Shown here: positions 9,737 through 21,394 of the stretch, piece after piece
How positions within the stretch are numbered: the stretch's first letter is position 1
How the letters are laid out: every line of letters begins with the position of its first letter
NCBI GenBank assembly: GCA_037102815.1
Contig: BTPP01000003.1
Location: 558,001-622,000 of the forward strand
From: Neurospora intermedia
Lineage: Eukaryota > Ascomycota > Sordariomycetes > Sordariales > Sordariaceae
Direction of reading: 5' to 3'
DNA length: 64,000 bases
Position numbers and translations under genes: made by a program
Notes under the pieces: model-generated
What the model was told of the DNA's origin: nothing
The model's database searches: none
What the model saw: only the letters and a program-made list of their open reading frames with translations

Positions 9737-11527
9737 TTACTTTATTGATCGCGTCAACTGCAACCTTGCGTTCCAGCCGACGATGCAGCGTATCAGATCC
9801 CAATCACCATTGTTCCCAACCCAATCCGTTACTACGATACCTGTCCCAGCATCGCCGACGGTAAGCTCACCCGGTTGCTTCTGAGGAGCTCCGTGATCCA
9901 TACACAGATACTCTATCATGTGTGGGTTGATCTTGGCAGCGATCTTCTCGGGCCAGCAACTCGCGTTGAAGAAGTTGCTGCCGCTCAGAAAGTTGATATA
10001 TAGAGGCATCGGACCTCCAGCGACTTCCGAATCCGGTAACCCAGACGGCCCATATACCTGCTGTGCTGCCCTCATCAACCCCTCCTTTGCAAACCCAATT
10101 TTCTTCTTAATGTGGTGCGTCTGCCCGACCTCATAATAATCCTGAATCCGAATCCTTCCGCTCCCACACATCCCATCCGCGCAGTTATCCGGCCACACCG
10201 ACCCATCAATCCCCATTCCCTCAGCCTGCAGACTCGGATCCAAGTGAAACCGCCTCACCAACACGATGCGCCCCCACGCCTGCTCCAGCGTCGGGATCTC
10301 AGGTTTGAAATACCACCTATCCGGCGTCAGATAGTGAGCAGCCAGGTAAGTTGATAAGTTCTGGTCCGTCCCGCGCCCCGTCCCTTCGCGCTTGATCGAC
10401 ATCAACACCGTCTCGGAAGGGTTGGCGTCCAGGAAAGCGTAGCACTCCGACAGCAAGTCGTGGAAGTACCTGGTTCCAGATAAAGCGACGGGAAAGGCGG
10501 AGTGGACTAGGCTGAGGTTGGGCGCTTTGGCTTTCTCTTTGTCTTTGCATGTCGGTTCCGGAGCCTGCGGCGAGAGCTCAGGTTGGGAGGCGGGCGAGTT
10601 GGTGTCTGTCGGTGTCTCTGTCTGAGTTGATGTGGGCGAGATGGGAAAGGCGCCTGGTAAAGAGTCGGGTGTATCGAGCCGGGGAGAAGCGGTTTTGATA
10701 GGCGATGGGGAGCGCGAGGAGGGAGATGGACAGGATACACGCACGTCCAGGAAGCGCACTCCGTTGTCGAGCTGCTCGCGGATGGAAACGGCCTGGCATC
10801 GCACAGAGGGCAAAGCGACGTAGCAAGTCGGACTGTTGTGCGTCCCTGGGATGCTGAGGGCTGATAAGGGGTAGGATGGGTCGAGCTCGGCCATCCACCG
10901 GTTGAGATGAGTGCTGCTGAAGATGGCAAGGAAGGAGTGGTGGGGCATATAGATGAGGGTGAACTCGCGATCGGGGGGAGGGACTTGTTGCTGGTCTTGC
11001 AAGCCCGGAGGTAGGTTGGCTTTCATGACGATGCTCCGCGGTGAGGGGCCGGGGATGGAGACGGAGTAGGTGTATGGCTTGTTGGGCTCGGAGAAGGTGA
11101 GGCGGAGGGATTCGCCTTTGGAGGCATCGGGTAGTGGGATGGAGGTTTCGTGTTCCGAGAAGGGCTGGATGTAGACGTCTGTTATGTCTTGCTTGCCGGC
11201 TGTCCCTGGCTCCTGGGCCGCCCCGTCGAGATCCGTTGTTGCAGCAGCGGTTGGTGATGCGAGAGATGATTTAGAGGATTTGCCGGTGATGCGCGCCGTA
11301 ATCTTCGCCAACCCGTTCGGCTTACGAGCCTTGCTAGGGTCCTCATAGCGCTCTACTTCCTTCAGCTCGAGCGGCGTGATGGTTAGGTTGCGTATGGTGA
11401 GATTCTTCATCTTGACTATCTTGATCGTGTCAATCCGGCGGTTCCGCCCGCTTGATGATGGTAATATGGGTACGGTAGCAGCTTTATGCGGTAAAGCATA
11501 TGCTCTCGTCTCGAGGTAGCTGGACAT
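9737..11527 (-). CDS. PI-PLC X-domain phospholipase-like protein
   Basis: 596 residues, no intron. The start is the ATG at 11527 (MSSYLETRAYAL); an in-frame TTG at 11572 is rejected. Residues about 1-200 form a fungus-type N-terminal region (MKNLTIRNLTITPLELKEVE near residue 40). The C-terminal two thirds are a phosphatidylinositol-specific phospholipase C X-box of the short bacterial/PLCXD type, with no C2 or Y box. The first catalytic His lies in SIPGTHNSP (about residue 229) and the second in LSLVHSAF (about residue 340). Between them is a roughly 80-residue Pro/Ser/Thr-rich insertion, unusual within a catalytic domain. The family cleaves phosphatidylinositol or GPI-type head groups; the true substrate is unknown. 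There is no signal peptide, so a cytosolic location is likely. Confidence 0.9.
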   Translation of the reverse strand: MSSYLETRAYALPHKAATVPILPSSSGRNRRIDTIKIVKMKNLTIRNLTITPLELKEVERYEDPSKARKPNGLAKITARITGKSSKSSLASPTAAATTDLDGAAQEPGTAGKQDITDVYIQPFSEHETSIPLPDASKGESLRLTFSEPNKPYTYSVSIPGPSPRSIVMKANLPPGLQDQQQVPPPDREFTLIYMPHHSFLAIFSSTHLNRWMAELDPSYPLSALSIPGTHNSPTCYVALPSVRCQAVSIREQLDNGVRFLDVRVSCPSPSSRSPSPIKTASPRLDTPDSLPGAFPISPTSTQTETPTDTNSPASQPELSPQAPEPTCKDKEKAKAPNLSLVHSAFPVALSGTRYFHDLLSECYAFLDANPSETVLMSIKREGTGRGTDQNLSTYLAAHYLTPDRWYFKPEIPTLEQAWGRIVLVRRFHLDPSLQAEGMGIDGSVWPDNCADGMCGSGRIRIQDYYEVGQTHHIKKKIGFAKEGLMRAAQQVYGPSGLPDSEVAGGPMPLYINFLSGSNFFNASCWPEKIAAKINPHMIEYLCMDHGAPQKQPGELTVGDAGTGIVVTDWVGNNGDWDLIRCIVGWNARLQLTRSIK

Positions 11528-13300
11528 GGAGATTCCCTTTTTCGTTTTCTTTCCAAGACGAGCTGGCTGCAAGTATCAGACGGTCTCAGGCGAAAAGCGG
11601 TTCTCCGCTTGCCTGGTCTCACCTACTCCTTAGTGAACTTGCGTGACGTTGTACAACTGGGATGAACTCGTCAGAGAGGTGCATATGAAAATTTCGAGCG
11701 CGCATGGATGCGATGATGTGACTACGTTTTTCATCGGAGAAAGAAACACGTCTACTCAATCCATGATGTCTTACATACGGAATGTTTGTTCGTCCGACTT
11801 GAGCTTCTGGAAACCTTTCAAGTCGTATAACTGGAATTTGTTTGAGATGGATGCGGTTGAGGTTACTCTCGTGGCTAGATAGAGTACGGTAAGAGTCGAA
11901 CAATGTCTTGGGGTGGGGGGAGAAATAAGCAAGGAAAATGACGAATGGATTCTAAAAGTTCGTTATGTTACAAAGGATCTTCAATTAAATGGGAAGAGCT
12001 CAAATTCAAATTGAATGGAAAGAGCTGAAACCGAACTCCTGAGCTACACCGCATGCCCCAGAAAGTACTGAAATGAGGTCCGGCTTTCCGTCCACAGTTG
12101 TGAAGGCAATAATACGCAATGACGTAACAACTCAAACCATAAAGTCAACCCAGCACAGTATGGTATACCTACTAAAATCAATGAAGGTGGCCAATTGCAT
12201 CTCATAGACAAATATTATTTAGAAAAAACCAATCAACTGAAATCATGTTAAGCTCCTCATTTAGGGCTGAAGATATACTTGCTGATCTCTTAAGCAGGTG
12301 ATGATGCGTTTAAGTTACTTCCAAGGCCAATGGGGCCCCACTTCGAACAAATGCGAAGAGGGTTTGTCACGAATTTTGCGAGGTTCTCTCAAAGTTGCCA
12401 TGGGGAGCGAACAAAAATCGAGAAAGGTAGAGGGGCAACTTATCCTAATCTTCAGGCGCATAGTGTATGCACCATAAACGTTGCTCGACACATTGAAACA
12501 CAAAGATGGAAGACCAGACAATGACGAAACCTGCTGACTTCAACTTCCCAAAGCATCACAGATTCACTGCATGCGATAACGATATCCAGAATATCGTCCG
12601 CAGAAAAAGGGGAGAACTTCCGTCGTCGCCTAGCTTGGTGATCACCGCGTTGGTTCGGCGGATCTGTGAGGTCTTGTGAGAATTCCGTGTAAGGCCTCAA
12701 TAACGCAAGTAAGCAGCGGGAAGTCCAGCCGCGCCCTTGCTCAGTCCTAGGCCGGGCCTGTTACTTTGAAGACTGGATTTCATCTAACATGCAGTAACGA
12801 TTGCAGATTTACATAGGGGAGCTTCCTAGATCCAAACGATTTCAGCTATGTTATAGACAAGGCACGGTGTTTCCCCAAGCTGATATCGATGCTTATAATA
12901 GTGTACGCCATATAATAGCCACCAGATATCCAAACGTCTAGACACGATCGGTGTTGACAAGACAATCACTCCAGTAAGGAGGTGACAGCCTTGACATCGG
13001 ACGTCCGAAGATGGTTATCAACCCAAGGCCGGAGGTTGCCTGAATAAACGCAGAGCAATATAGAGACCGCAAGCTGGCACGACAACCGCACAATAGCCGG
13101 GCTGTCTGTACCGAGCTCACTTCACGCCTTGCCTCAATCCAAGAGTTCGGGAACTGCGAACATCTAACCACGAAAAGATTTTGATGAATATAAAGAGATG
13201 GAGAGTTGTGAAGGAAGTGATCGTGGCGGCCATCGAAGCTGAGCATCGCCAACCTTGCACCCACAACAATACAAATACTTCAAAATCCTTAGACATAGAA
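11528..13300. other. Spacer upstream of PI-PLC gene and NTF2-like relic
   Basis: About 1.8 kb that should include the PI-PLC promoter. The only frames are short and biased toward nothing recognisable (for example 11643-11882). An ATG at 13184 lies in frame with the downstream NTF2-like relic and could add about 39 residues to it, but the peptide is not signal-like. I see no RNA gene. Confidence 0.5.
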
Positions 13301-13822
13301 ACGCACTTTTCAGTTCTTGCCAATGCCGCCTTTGCCAGCTCGGCGTTGTCAGTCCCCTCACTAGCCTCGGCCATTGCTCCCGGTCAAGAGGGTGCTTGCC
13401 TGACTAGGGCCGAAGCCAAAGACATCGTGGACATCTACGTCCAACTGATCGCCAACTACACGGACGATGTATGCGCCAAGTACTGCGCCTCGGACTTTGT
13501 CGACCGATCAGGCAGCATCAACACCTTCATCTTCACGCCTCTCGCGGAGCCGACCTTTGCAACCAAGGAGGTCTTCATGTCGGCGCAAAAGGCGACCCCG
13601 CCCTTCCCGGTCGTCGTCGACAGCATCGATGCCATCGACTGCGAAGCCGTCGCGCTCCGTTGGCACGCCACGTTTGGCGCCGCCAACCTCCCCAGTAAGG
13701 GCATCACAATCATCGGCACGACCAAGCATTAAGGGTATGCGCAGATCATGAGCCTCGATGTCGAGTTCAACAGCTTGATCTGGCTCCTTGACATGGGTGG
13801 CAACTAGACTTGGGAGGGTTAG
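13301..13822 (+). pseudogene. Small secreted NTF2-like protein gene, start lost and two stops
   Basis: The frame from 13301 reads as a typical small secreted fungal protein: a signal-peptide-like HFSVLANAAFASSALSVPSL, then a cysteine-bearing NTF2-like fold (CLTRAEAKDIVDIYVQLI, then CAKYCASDFVDRSGSINTF). The expected initiator is ACG at 13301 instead of ATG. The frame stops at TAA (13730-13732), yet the next 24 codons continue the family's conserved end (LDVEFNSLIWLLDMGGN). It then hits TAG at 13805-13807, where related proteins usually have Tyr before TWEG. The simplest reading is an inactivated gene with at least three lesions. The upstream ATG at 13184 could still make a truncated product without a proper signal peptide. 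The family assignment is from remembered pattern, not a search. Confidence 0.65.
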
Positions 13823-16073
13823 ACTGTAGAAGGGCAAATGTCATGTGAGGGGCATCAAGAACGCAGATCTGGATCCGGACGCTCGTCTTCGCCATATGGA
13901 ATTCAATGGTCGGTTCCACGATCGGCAAGGTGAGAGTCGAAAGACGGCTCAAAATCATGGTGTTCTTTGCTTAACAAGTGTGGGATGGAGATGATTTGGA
14001 AACAATGCATCTGGTATAATAGGTCGACAGCCTCACCAACCGAGACGTCACCCTCGAGGTGATATTGTTGAGGGGTAGGTAAAACCTAGAGATAGGTATT
14101 ACTGCGTCTATCCACATTCAATGTTTTATTTCCACGCTTGTTGCCGTTGTTGGTATCGCCGTACCTGGACTGTAGGGCTGCATGGTGACATGTGGGACGA
14201 CATCGGGGAATCGCAGGTTTGATTGGGGGCGTTTGCCAGAGACAATTAAATTATGGTCTCGACTTTCGGTGACACGGCCTTGGCGATGAAGAAGGGGAGA
14301 AAGTGTCATGAGTCGCTGGAATTTTGAATGTCTGCAGAATTCAACTTTGACCGGCAAGGGAGGCTTGGATAAGGCTCCATACTAAGTGGAAGCTGTTTGT
14401 CAGCGGTAAGACTGCTTGGAAGGTCGTGCGAGATACCAACGGACTGGATCTCGAAAACAATGACTTCGAAGTGCCCTGCATGGGGATGGGGTAGAGCGCT
14501 TGGTGAGGCGCCTGAGCTGGGAGATTGAGAGTTAGGAACGGATGAGGCCACTTCCTTCATGCTGCGTCATAGCTCTGATGCTGATGATGATATATATCGC
14601 ATGCCCGAAGGATTGCAATACCTACAACTTTGCCGAGTCCCTTGAGGAAGTGTCACGCCATTGCATTCCATGAATACGTGCCTCGATCATGTATGGAATC
14701 TAACATGAAATCATGCTCCGGCTTGCGGGCAAACCGAAGGATAAGACGTGCCGTCTTGGCCGCCAATCACGGAAGAAGAGAAACGCCTGGCAGGTTGAGA
14801 AGAACGGTTGCTGGGTTGAGAACTTGCGATAGGTCTAACGAGTGGGAACTCAGATACCCTGAGCGAGAGGTGCGGTTAGCAGGTTCCACTCTGCAGGAGT
14901 TAGGTTGCTTGCAACCCTTGCATATATTCAGGCTTCTACGCGTTTGATTGGTCTGCCCCTGACAGTGACCAATCGGGTCCCGGCTCATCTCCCCTTTTTT
15001 ACACTACACTAAATTTGAAGGTTCTGCTGACTCGCCCTCGCAACTCGCCATGCTCGCAAATGCCTACCACTTATGAAAGGGGACTTCTGGACAAGACTGC
15101 CTGTTGTCCAAGATTTTACGCGACCATCAAGTTTCGGCGCTCGAGTGCTTGTATAGCCTGGTGATGTGATCGAGACGACTCTAGCCACTCAATTGCCGGC
15201 GAAGGCAACTCTACAGCTGCCCGGCCTTCGTTTGTTTGGCTTGTGGGTTGCCTCTTAGACATTCTCCGCTGGGATCATGTGCACATCTTCCACCCATCCT
15301 TCTGGGATACAGATCGACCCTGGAACGGGCAGTCGGTAGGCTACACAGAGATCCCAAACGCACAGCATCTCGCGTCATGTCCATTCCAATGTCATGCCGA
15401 GTATCTTCAAGGACAACGGACGTATTTCGTCTAAATTACCAAAATGATGCTTTTCCCGCGCCGGAAAGGTGTCAACCCCACAGCGTGAAATGGTGAAACT
15501 GGAGCGCTTCTAAGGTTACCCGCTCAGCCCGTCCACTTGGATCCCTTTCCCAACGGATTCCTTGGGACCCCGGACTGCCTGGCCGAAATGAAGGGACCCC
15601 ATGGATATCCAGATTCCTGAATTTCCGTGGCTGCAGAGGAAGCCTGGGAACCAAATAGCGGCAAAGGGGCGTGTGAAGGGTTTCATTGGCATAATGTACA
15701 GCGCCTGTAAGCTTGTTCATTTTGTATGTCGTTAGTGCAGCGTTGCACCGAGGAAAACCTTCACTTGTCCCTTTTCAGTATTTTCTCATATTTCCGCCTT
15801 TCCCCTCTCACCTTCGCTCTCCCTTCGTCCTTCCATTCTTTTTGGCTTCGTCTCTTCATTCCACGTTTGTGTTTCTGCCTCAGCTCGTGGTCATCGTCGC
15901 CGTCGCCATTCGTTTACGAAACATAAATAACAGTCACTCATTTGATCAGTCTTGCGCTTCGATAGCCTTCCGGTCCTTTTCACATTTCTGTCATCGAACC
16001 AATTAGTGGCCAAGTCCCAGCAAAAGTCATCACATACACGAACCAAGCCACCAGCTCGATATTACTATTCAAA
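13823..16073. other. 2.2-kb spacer before the wall-protein gene
   Basis: No gene that I can support. The last 350 bp (about 15715-16070) are rich in CT tracts and end in a leader with good context at the ATG at 16074, as expected for a strongly expressed fungal promoter. Several frames of 60-100 codons exist on both strands but have no family resemblance. Confidence 0.5.
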
Positions 16074-16907
16074 ATGCGTTTCTCCGTCGCCGCCGTCCTC
16101 GCTATTGCGACCGCCGTCTTTGCCCAGACCGATGGCTTTGATGTCATCTCCAACCCATATGCCGGTGAGAAGGTGCTTGCTGGTCTGCCCTGTGAGATCA
16201 AATGGGCGCCTTCGTCCGACCCGAAATTCCAGGGTACCGTCCGTATCGATGTCCTTGGAGGCACCACCCCTCAGACGCTGGACAAGGTTGGAACTGTTGC
16301 CTGTGAGTAGCCATGGTCTTGACCACGAAACCAGAGGAAGAGTACTAATCGAGATCTCTCAGCGGGCGTTGACAGCAGCAAGGGTTCTTACAAGTGGATG
16401 GTCGACGCTCACCTAGGCAAGGCCAACACCTACGGTATTCAGATCACCTTGGAGTCCAATGAGAAGGTCTTCCAGTACTCATTCCCCTTCCACATCATTG
16501 GCGGCCTTGCCGACTCTGGTGATGCCACCACCGTCACTGTTCCCACTACCGCTGCCGCTGGCACCGCTAAGCCTCTGACCGTCGCCGCTCCTGCCACCAC
16601 CAAGGCTGCCGTCACTACCACCAAGGCCTCCGATGCCTCCGATGCCGCCCAGACCACCGCCAACGCCGCTGCTGGTGCCGCCTCCGGCTCTACCGGCGAC
16701 TCCTCCGCCTCCGGCGCCGTTTCCTCCTTCAGCACCGTCGTCGGCAGCTCCTCTGCTTCCGTCGAGGCTTCTGCCACCTCTTCTGACGTCGTCGCTACCG
16801 CTTCTGCTTCTTCCACTGGCGCTGTTGCCACTGGCGGTGCTGCTGCCTTTGGCGCCAGCACCGGTGCTCTCTTTGGCGGTGTCGCCATGGCCCTCTTCGC
16901 TCTCTAA
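16074..16907 (+). CDS. GPI-anchored Ser/Thr-rich cell-wall protein, Kre9/KNH type
   Basis: Two exons, 16074-16302 and 16363-16907, joined across a 60-nt intron with a TACTAAT branch site; product 257 residues. Residues 1-18 are a signal peptide (MRFSVAAVLAIATAVFAQ). Residues about 20-110 match the Kre9/KNH fold (DVISNPYAGEKVLAGLPCEI, then VDAHLGKANTYGIQITLES). Residues about 120-230 are Ala/Ser/Thr/Val-rich and likely heavily O-glycosylated. The last 20 residues are small and hydrophobic (GALFGGVAMALFAL), the signal for GPI attachment. The protein should sit on the plasma membrane or in the wall; KNH-type proteins are linked to beta-glucan assembly. The strong third-position C bias suggests high expression. 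Long antisense frames over the repeat-rich exon 2 are composition artefacts. Confidence 0.9.
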
Positions 16908-18208
16908 AAGAGGACGGTTTGGGCTCTGATACCCAATGTTGGAAAGGGGGTTGTTTTTGTCTTGTTCGATTTTGCATACGCTCGGTATCACGATGAATAC
17001 CAGCTGTTTGGTTGAAGAAGAAGGGTATAATTTAGACCCGGGGAGGAAAAAGAAAAGTATGGATTGTACTTGAAGATATCCCGGACGTTCTTGTAGATGA
17101 TCACCGAGACCTTAAGGTCATTAATCGAGCGGAATCTGCTTCATACAAAAGAAACCGAGATAACGACGTGTGCTCCTGGTCTTTTCGTTGACTTGAATTT
17201 GTTCGGTGTGATATGCGCGTATGTTGAATTTCGATTGGATGAGTTGTATTCGGGCGTCGCCCTTCATTGGCGTACGAGTAATGGTGCTCTCTACACGTTG
17301 AGGTTAGCCTTTCTTTGTATACTGGTATCGCCAATGAACGATGCATGACTTTAACCAGTGATCACATATCGACTAAGGGTGTGATCGTTCTCGCCAGGGA
17401 TGTTTCGCAAAATCAAATATTGAATCCCCGGCGATCAGTCTCACGTGGAAAGTCCCAAGATACCACGCGCGGAGTGCATGTTTAAACATTGAGAGCAACA
17501 AGCCGACTGCTGAAATCATATCCACCACCACGATGATGGGTTAGCGCAATGTACCAAGGCCCGAAATCTCCATTTAGGTTTATGGAAGAAGTCGTCTCAT
17601 ACAGAGGGTTAAAATGGTGCGTGGTTCCTTGCATTTATTCCATGTTGTGCATCCTCCTCCCGACTGAACTTCCTCCGAAAAGCACGCTGCACGGGTGATC
17701 TCCAAATATGTAAGCACAGACCACCAAAGCTTGAAGATGCCAAGCCAAGCGGTGAGACTTGAGAGAGTGCCACATGTAGAAAGATGCGGGGCAAAGAAAA
17801 AGAGACTCGAAAGTCGCAGTGACCGCTCAGCTGCTCGCGGAATTGCTGAATTGTGAAGTCGTCAGTACGACGCCAGCTGTACCCTTCGCAATGGACCCAT
17901 CAGGAAGGAACAGTTCCCGCAGACAACACAGCTGCCATCAACTGAACCTCTTGTTCGTCTGGAGTCTGGCCCGCCAAAACCCTCCACGAGCCCTCCACTG
18001 TTGACAAGGACTAGCCGCCAACCTCGAAATCCCATCAGCCAGCCAACGAAATCGCCAGCCCCGTACACTACAGACCTCGCTCTAGTACCCGACCTCTTCT
18101 CTCTCCGTTTTCTGTTTTATTTCTCTATTTCCTTGCTGCCCGCGCTGCGCGCTCTTGACTCCGCTTTTCCTTTAGACATCACCAGATAATTCACATCCCG
18201 AAGCAAAG
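16908..18208. other. Spacer between wall-protein and tubulin genes
   Basis: About 1.3 kb holding the 3' UTR of the upstream gene and the promoter of alpha-tubulin. CT-rich sequence (18090-18150) lies close to the tubulin start. No other gene seen. Confidence 0.55.
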
Positions 18209-20415
18209 ATGAGAGGCGAGGTAAGACATGCGCCCGTTGCCCACACCTCGCAATCCTTAGCACAGACAGCTTGGCCCTGGGGACACGACCCCTATTCCGC
18301 CGCCGTTGGACAGCAATCCCATGGTACCCAAGCAACGAAATCAACGACACGCCCCTCCAGAGCTGGGAACGCTCGCGACAACGACACGCGCCGATAAACA
18401 CAGCAATTCAGTAATATCAAGCTCGACAACACGAATTGCCGCTTAATTATACATAGACTGGATCATGACATCCAGAATCCCACGCTCGCTGTCCAACACC
18501 CAGGTCCCACGTCGATATCCTGATATACCACCTCACACGCCCATATAGCGCATTATGGAACTACGTTACCGCAAGCACAAGTAGCTGATACAGCTTCATA
18601 CAGGTTGTTCACATTCACTTGGGCCAGGCCGGTACCCAGCTTGGTAACAGCGCCTGGGAGCTGTAAGTGCTCAACACACCGCTATGCTTTCTTTTTTTTT
18701 TTTGGCGTGACTTTCTCTAACACATCTGCTCTTCTAGCTATCTCCTTGAGCACGGTCTTACCCAAGATGGTCGTAAGGACCCCGACTCTACCGTTGCCGG
18801 TGAGGGCGGTTCCTATGATACCTTCTTCACTGAGTCCAGCAACGGCAAATATGTTCCTCGATCCCTCTTCGTCGATCTTGACCCTTCCCCGATCGACGAG
18901 ATCCGCACCGGCCCTTACCGTCAGCTTTTCCATCCCGAGCTCTTGATCAGCGGCAAGGAGGATGCTGCCAACAACTACGCCCGTGGTCACTACACTGTCG
19001 GCAAGGAGATGGCCGAGAACGTCCTTGATCGCATCCGCAAGATCACCGGTAGGTTATCTTCTGTACGTCTAGGGCGGGTAATATGTTTCTAACCGGGTAT
19101 GGACAGACAACTGCCACTCTCTTCAGGGTTTCCTCGTCTTCCACTCCTTCGGTGGTGGTACCGGTTCCGGTTTTGGTGCTCTCGTCCTCGAGCGCCTCGC
19201 CCAGGACTACGCCAAGAAGTGCAAGCTAGAGTTAGTCCTTCCTCCTCTCCCCCAATGGTGTCAATAGGCCATCTTGACGGATGATTTGGTCTTGTTCAAA
19301 ACGTTGGGATCTGGACTTTCAAGCCTTGTTGGGTTTTTCAAAGATGGTGCCTGAACTCTCTTAAAGTTCGGCCATCTAGGCGAAAAAAACAACCTGTTGG
19401 GAAACTCAGAGCCGCGTTTGGAACAAGATCGATTCACCCCAGCGCTTTCGTGGAGGTCATTTTTACTCACAGCATCCTCGGTCAGGTTCTCCGTTTACCC
19501 TGCCCCTCGTGTCGCCACGGCCGTCGTTGAGCCCTACAACGCCGTCCTCGCTACCCACAGCACCCTCGAACACAGTGACGTTACCTTCCTTGTCGACAAC
19601 GAGGCTGTGTATGACATTTGCCGAAGAAACCTCGATATTCCTCGTCCCAGCTACGAGCACTTGAACCGCCTGATCGCCCAGGTCGTTTCTTCCATCACCT
19701 CGTCCCTCCGTTTCGATGGTGCTCTTAACGTCGATCTCAACGAGTTCCAGACCAACTTGGTTCCTTTCCCTCGTGTCCACTATCCTCTTATCTCTTACGC
19801 CCCTGTTATTTCGGCTACCAAGAGTGCTCATGAGAGCTTCAAGACCTCTGAGCTTACCCTCCAGTGTAAGTGGAACTTGAGCGTTTCGATCAGCCGTAGC
19901 ATTGCGATCCCAGACACTGACATATTTTGTGAATAGGCTTCGAGCCCAACAACCAGATGGTCGTCTGCGACCCCCGTAACGGCAAGTACATGGCTGTCGC
20001 TCTCCTGTACCGTGGCGATGTTGTTCCTCGTGACACTTCCGCTGCGGTTGCTGCGCTCAAGGCCAAGTCCTCCTTCAACCTCGTTGAGTGGTGCCCCACT
20101 GGTTTCAAGATCGGCATCAACCACCAGAAGCCCATGTCCGTCCCCACTGCCTCGCCCGCTGATGGTGGTCTTGCTTCCGTCGACCGCTCCGTCTCCATGT
20201 TGTCCAACACCACCGCCATTGCCGAGGCTTGGTCGCGTCTTGACCACAAGTTCGACCTTATGTACAGCAAGCGCGCCTTCGTCCACTGGTACGTCGGTGA
20301 GGGTATGGAGGAAGGCGAGTTCAGCGAGGCCCGTGAGGATCTTGCTTCGCTTGAGAAGGATTACGAGGAGGTCGCTGGCGACTACAACGATGTCGATGTC
20401 GATGCTGAGTACTAA
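18209..20415 (+). CDS. tubA: Alpha-tubulin
   Basis: Six exons: 18209-18220, 18604-18662, 18738-19048, 19107-19230, 19486-19865 and 19937-20415, giving 454 residues, the usual length. The protein starts [20 protein letters not shown]. It carries the tubulin GTP-binding signature GGGTGSG at residues 143-149 and the alpha-specific catalytic-Glu segment [17 protein letters not shown], which acts on GTP at the beta-tubulin interface. The acidic tail ends in Glu-Tyr (DVDVDAEY), the substrate of detyrosination where that exists. It is a subunit of the microtubule heterodimer. Exon 1 has only 12 nt (MRGE) and is followed by a 383-nt intron; intron 4 (255 nt) is also long for this genome. Many ascomycetes have two alpha-tubulins; which of them this is cannot be decided here. 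Confidence 0.97.
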
Positions 20416-21394
20416 GCGGTTGCTTTCACTATGGTCATACAGAGGAGCCATTGTTGGATCCAGGGCGGCTGGGTCGGTTGATTCTGGGAGCTGGGTGTCA
20501 CGGGTGTCCTCCTGTGCATATCCAAGCCGGAGATAAGCGCGCAGCCCAGGCAGGCCCTTGACAACTAGCACCTTGGTCCCATAGTCTCACACGAAAGGAG
20601 CGCGGAGTTAGGAAGGACTAGACGAGAACATGACGACTTTATGTAATTCCCCCCCTTCGAAAGCACATATACATACCCACCCCTTTAATCTTGACTTGAT
20701 TGTAGACCAACAACATGAAGCTACTTTGTTCACTGGAATAAAAGGAAATTATAGCTGCGCTACTCGAAAGACGTTGCAGAGCTGGAGTAATACGTGGGGC
20801 CGAGAAAATGAAGAACAGAATGATAAACTCTTGCCCTGGAATATTCGATAGCGCGGGACTTGCCTACCTATGCACCCTACACAGCTCACCCACAATTCCA
20901 CGAGACATCATGTAGAAAGTTGGTATGGTGCACTTGAAAGCTTTACACGTTGTTTCTTTTTTATTTCCTTTCAATGTGATTGTGTTGTTGATTTTTGTGT
21001 TGCTTGCGAACCCCTGTCGCAAGAACCACGGAGCCACGCTAACAGTCGTTCCACGGTTATACTGCAATTTCAGACAACTACATACCTAGTTCTGGGCGCC
21101 AAGGCTCTTTTCCCACATTCCCGTCATTGTAAAGTATCACGCGGTTGGGGATAGTCCGTTGAGATACCTTCATGTGCGATGACTGCATTACAGCCTATCC
21201 TATCCTACCCATACATGCGTGCGTCGTGAATCGAAGGCTTCTGTTCACTTTCGAATTGTACGTACCCCTTTTCTTAAAGAATGAAACTCCACGGGCCGCA
21301 CCGGATGAAACGCGCGCACCCGCACCACGCCGGCTGCTGCCCGTTGGCTCTATGCCAGCAAACAACTCTGAACATCAGGCAAATGGCCTAGCAC
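20416..21394. other. Convergent spacer between tubulin and NOP12
   Basis: About 980 bp between two convergent genes; expected to hold both 3' UTRs. No supported frame. Confidence 0.6.

Noticed and set aside
13730-13807. Stops in the NTF2-like gene as editing sites
   Set aside because: The TAA would need two edits, the TAG replaces Tyr rather than Trp, the hairpins have only 3-4 pairs, and the start codon is also lost.
16439-16991. Long antisense and alternative frames over the wall-protein gene
   Set aside because: They come from the GCC/TCC-rich repeat composition of exon 2; the sense frame has signal peptide, KNH fold and GPI signal.
19397-19936. Open frame across tubulin intron 4 into exon 5
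   Set aside because: The part before 19486 is intronic; tubulin residues require the GTTAGT donor at 19231 and the CAG acceptor at 19485.
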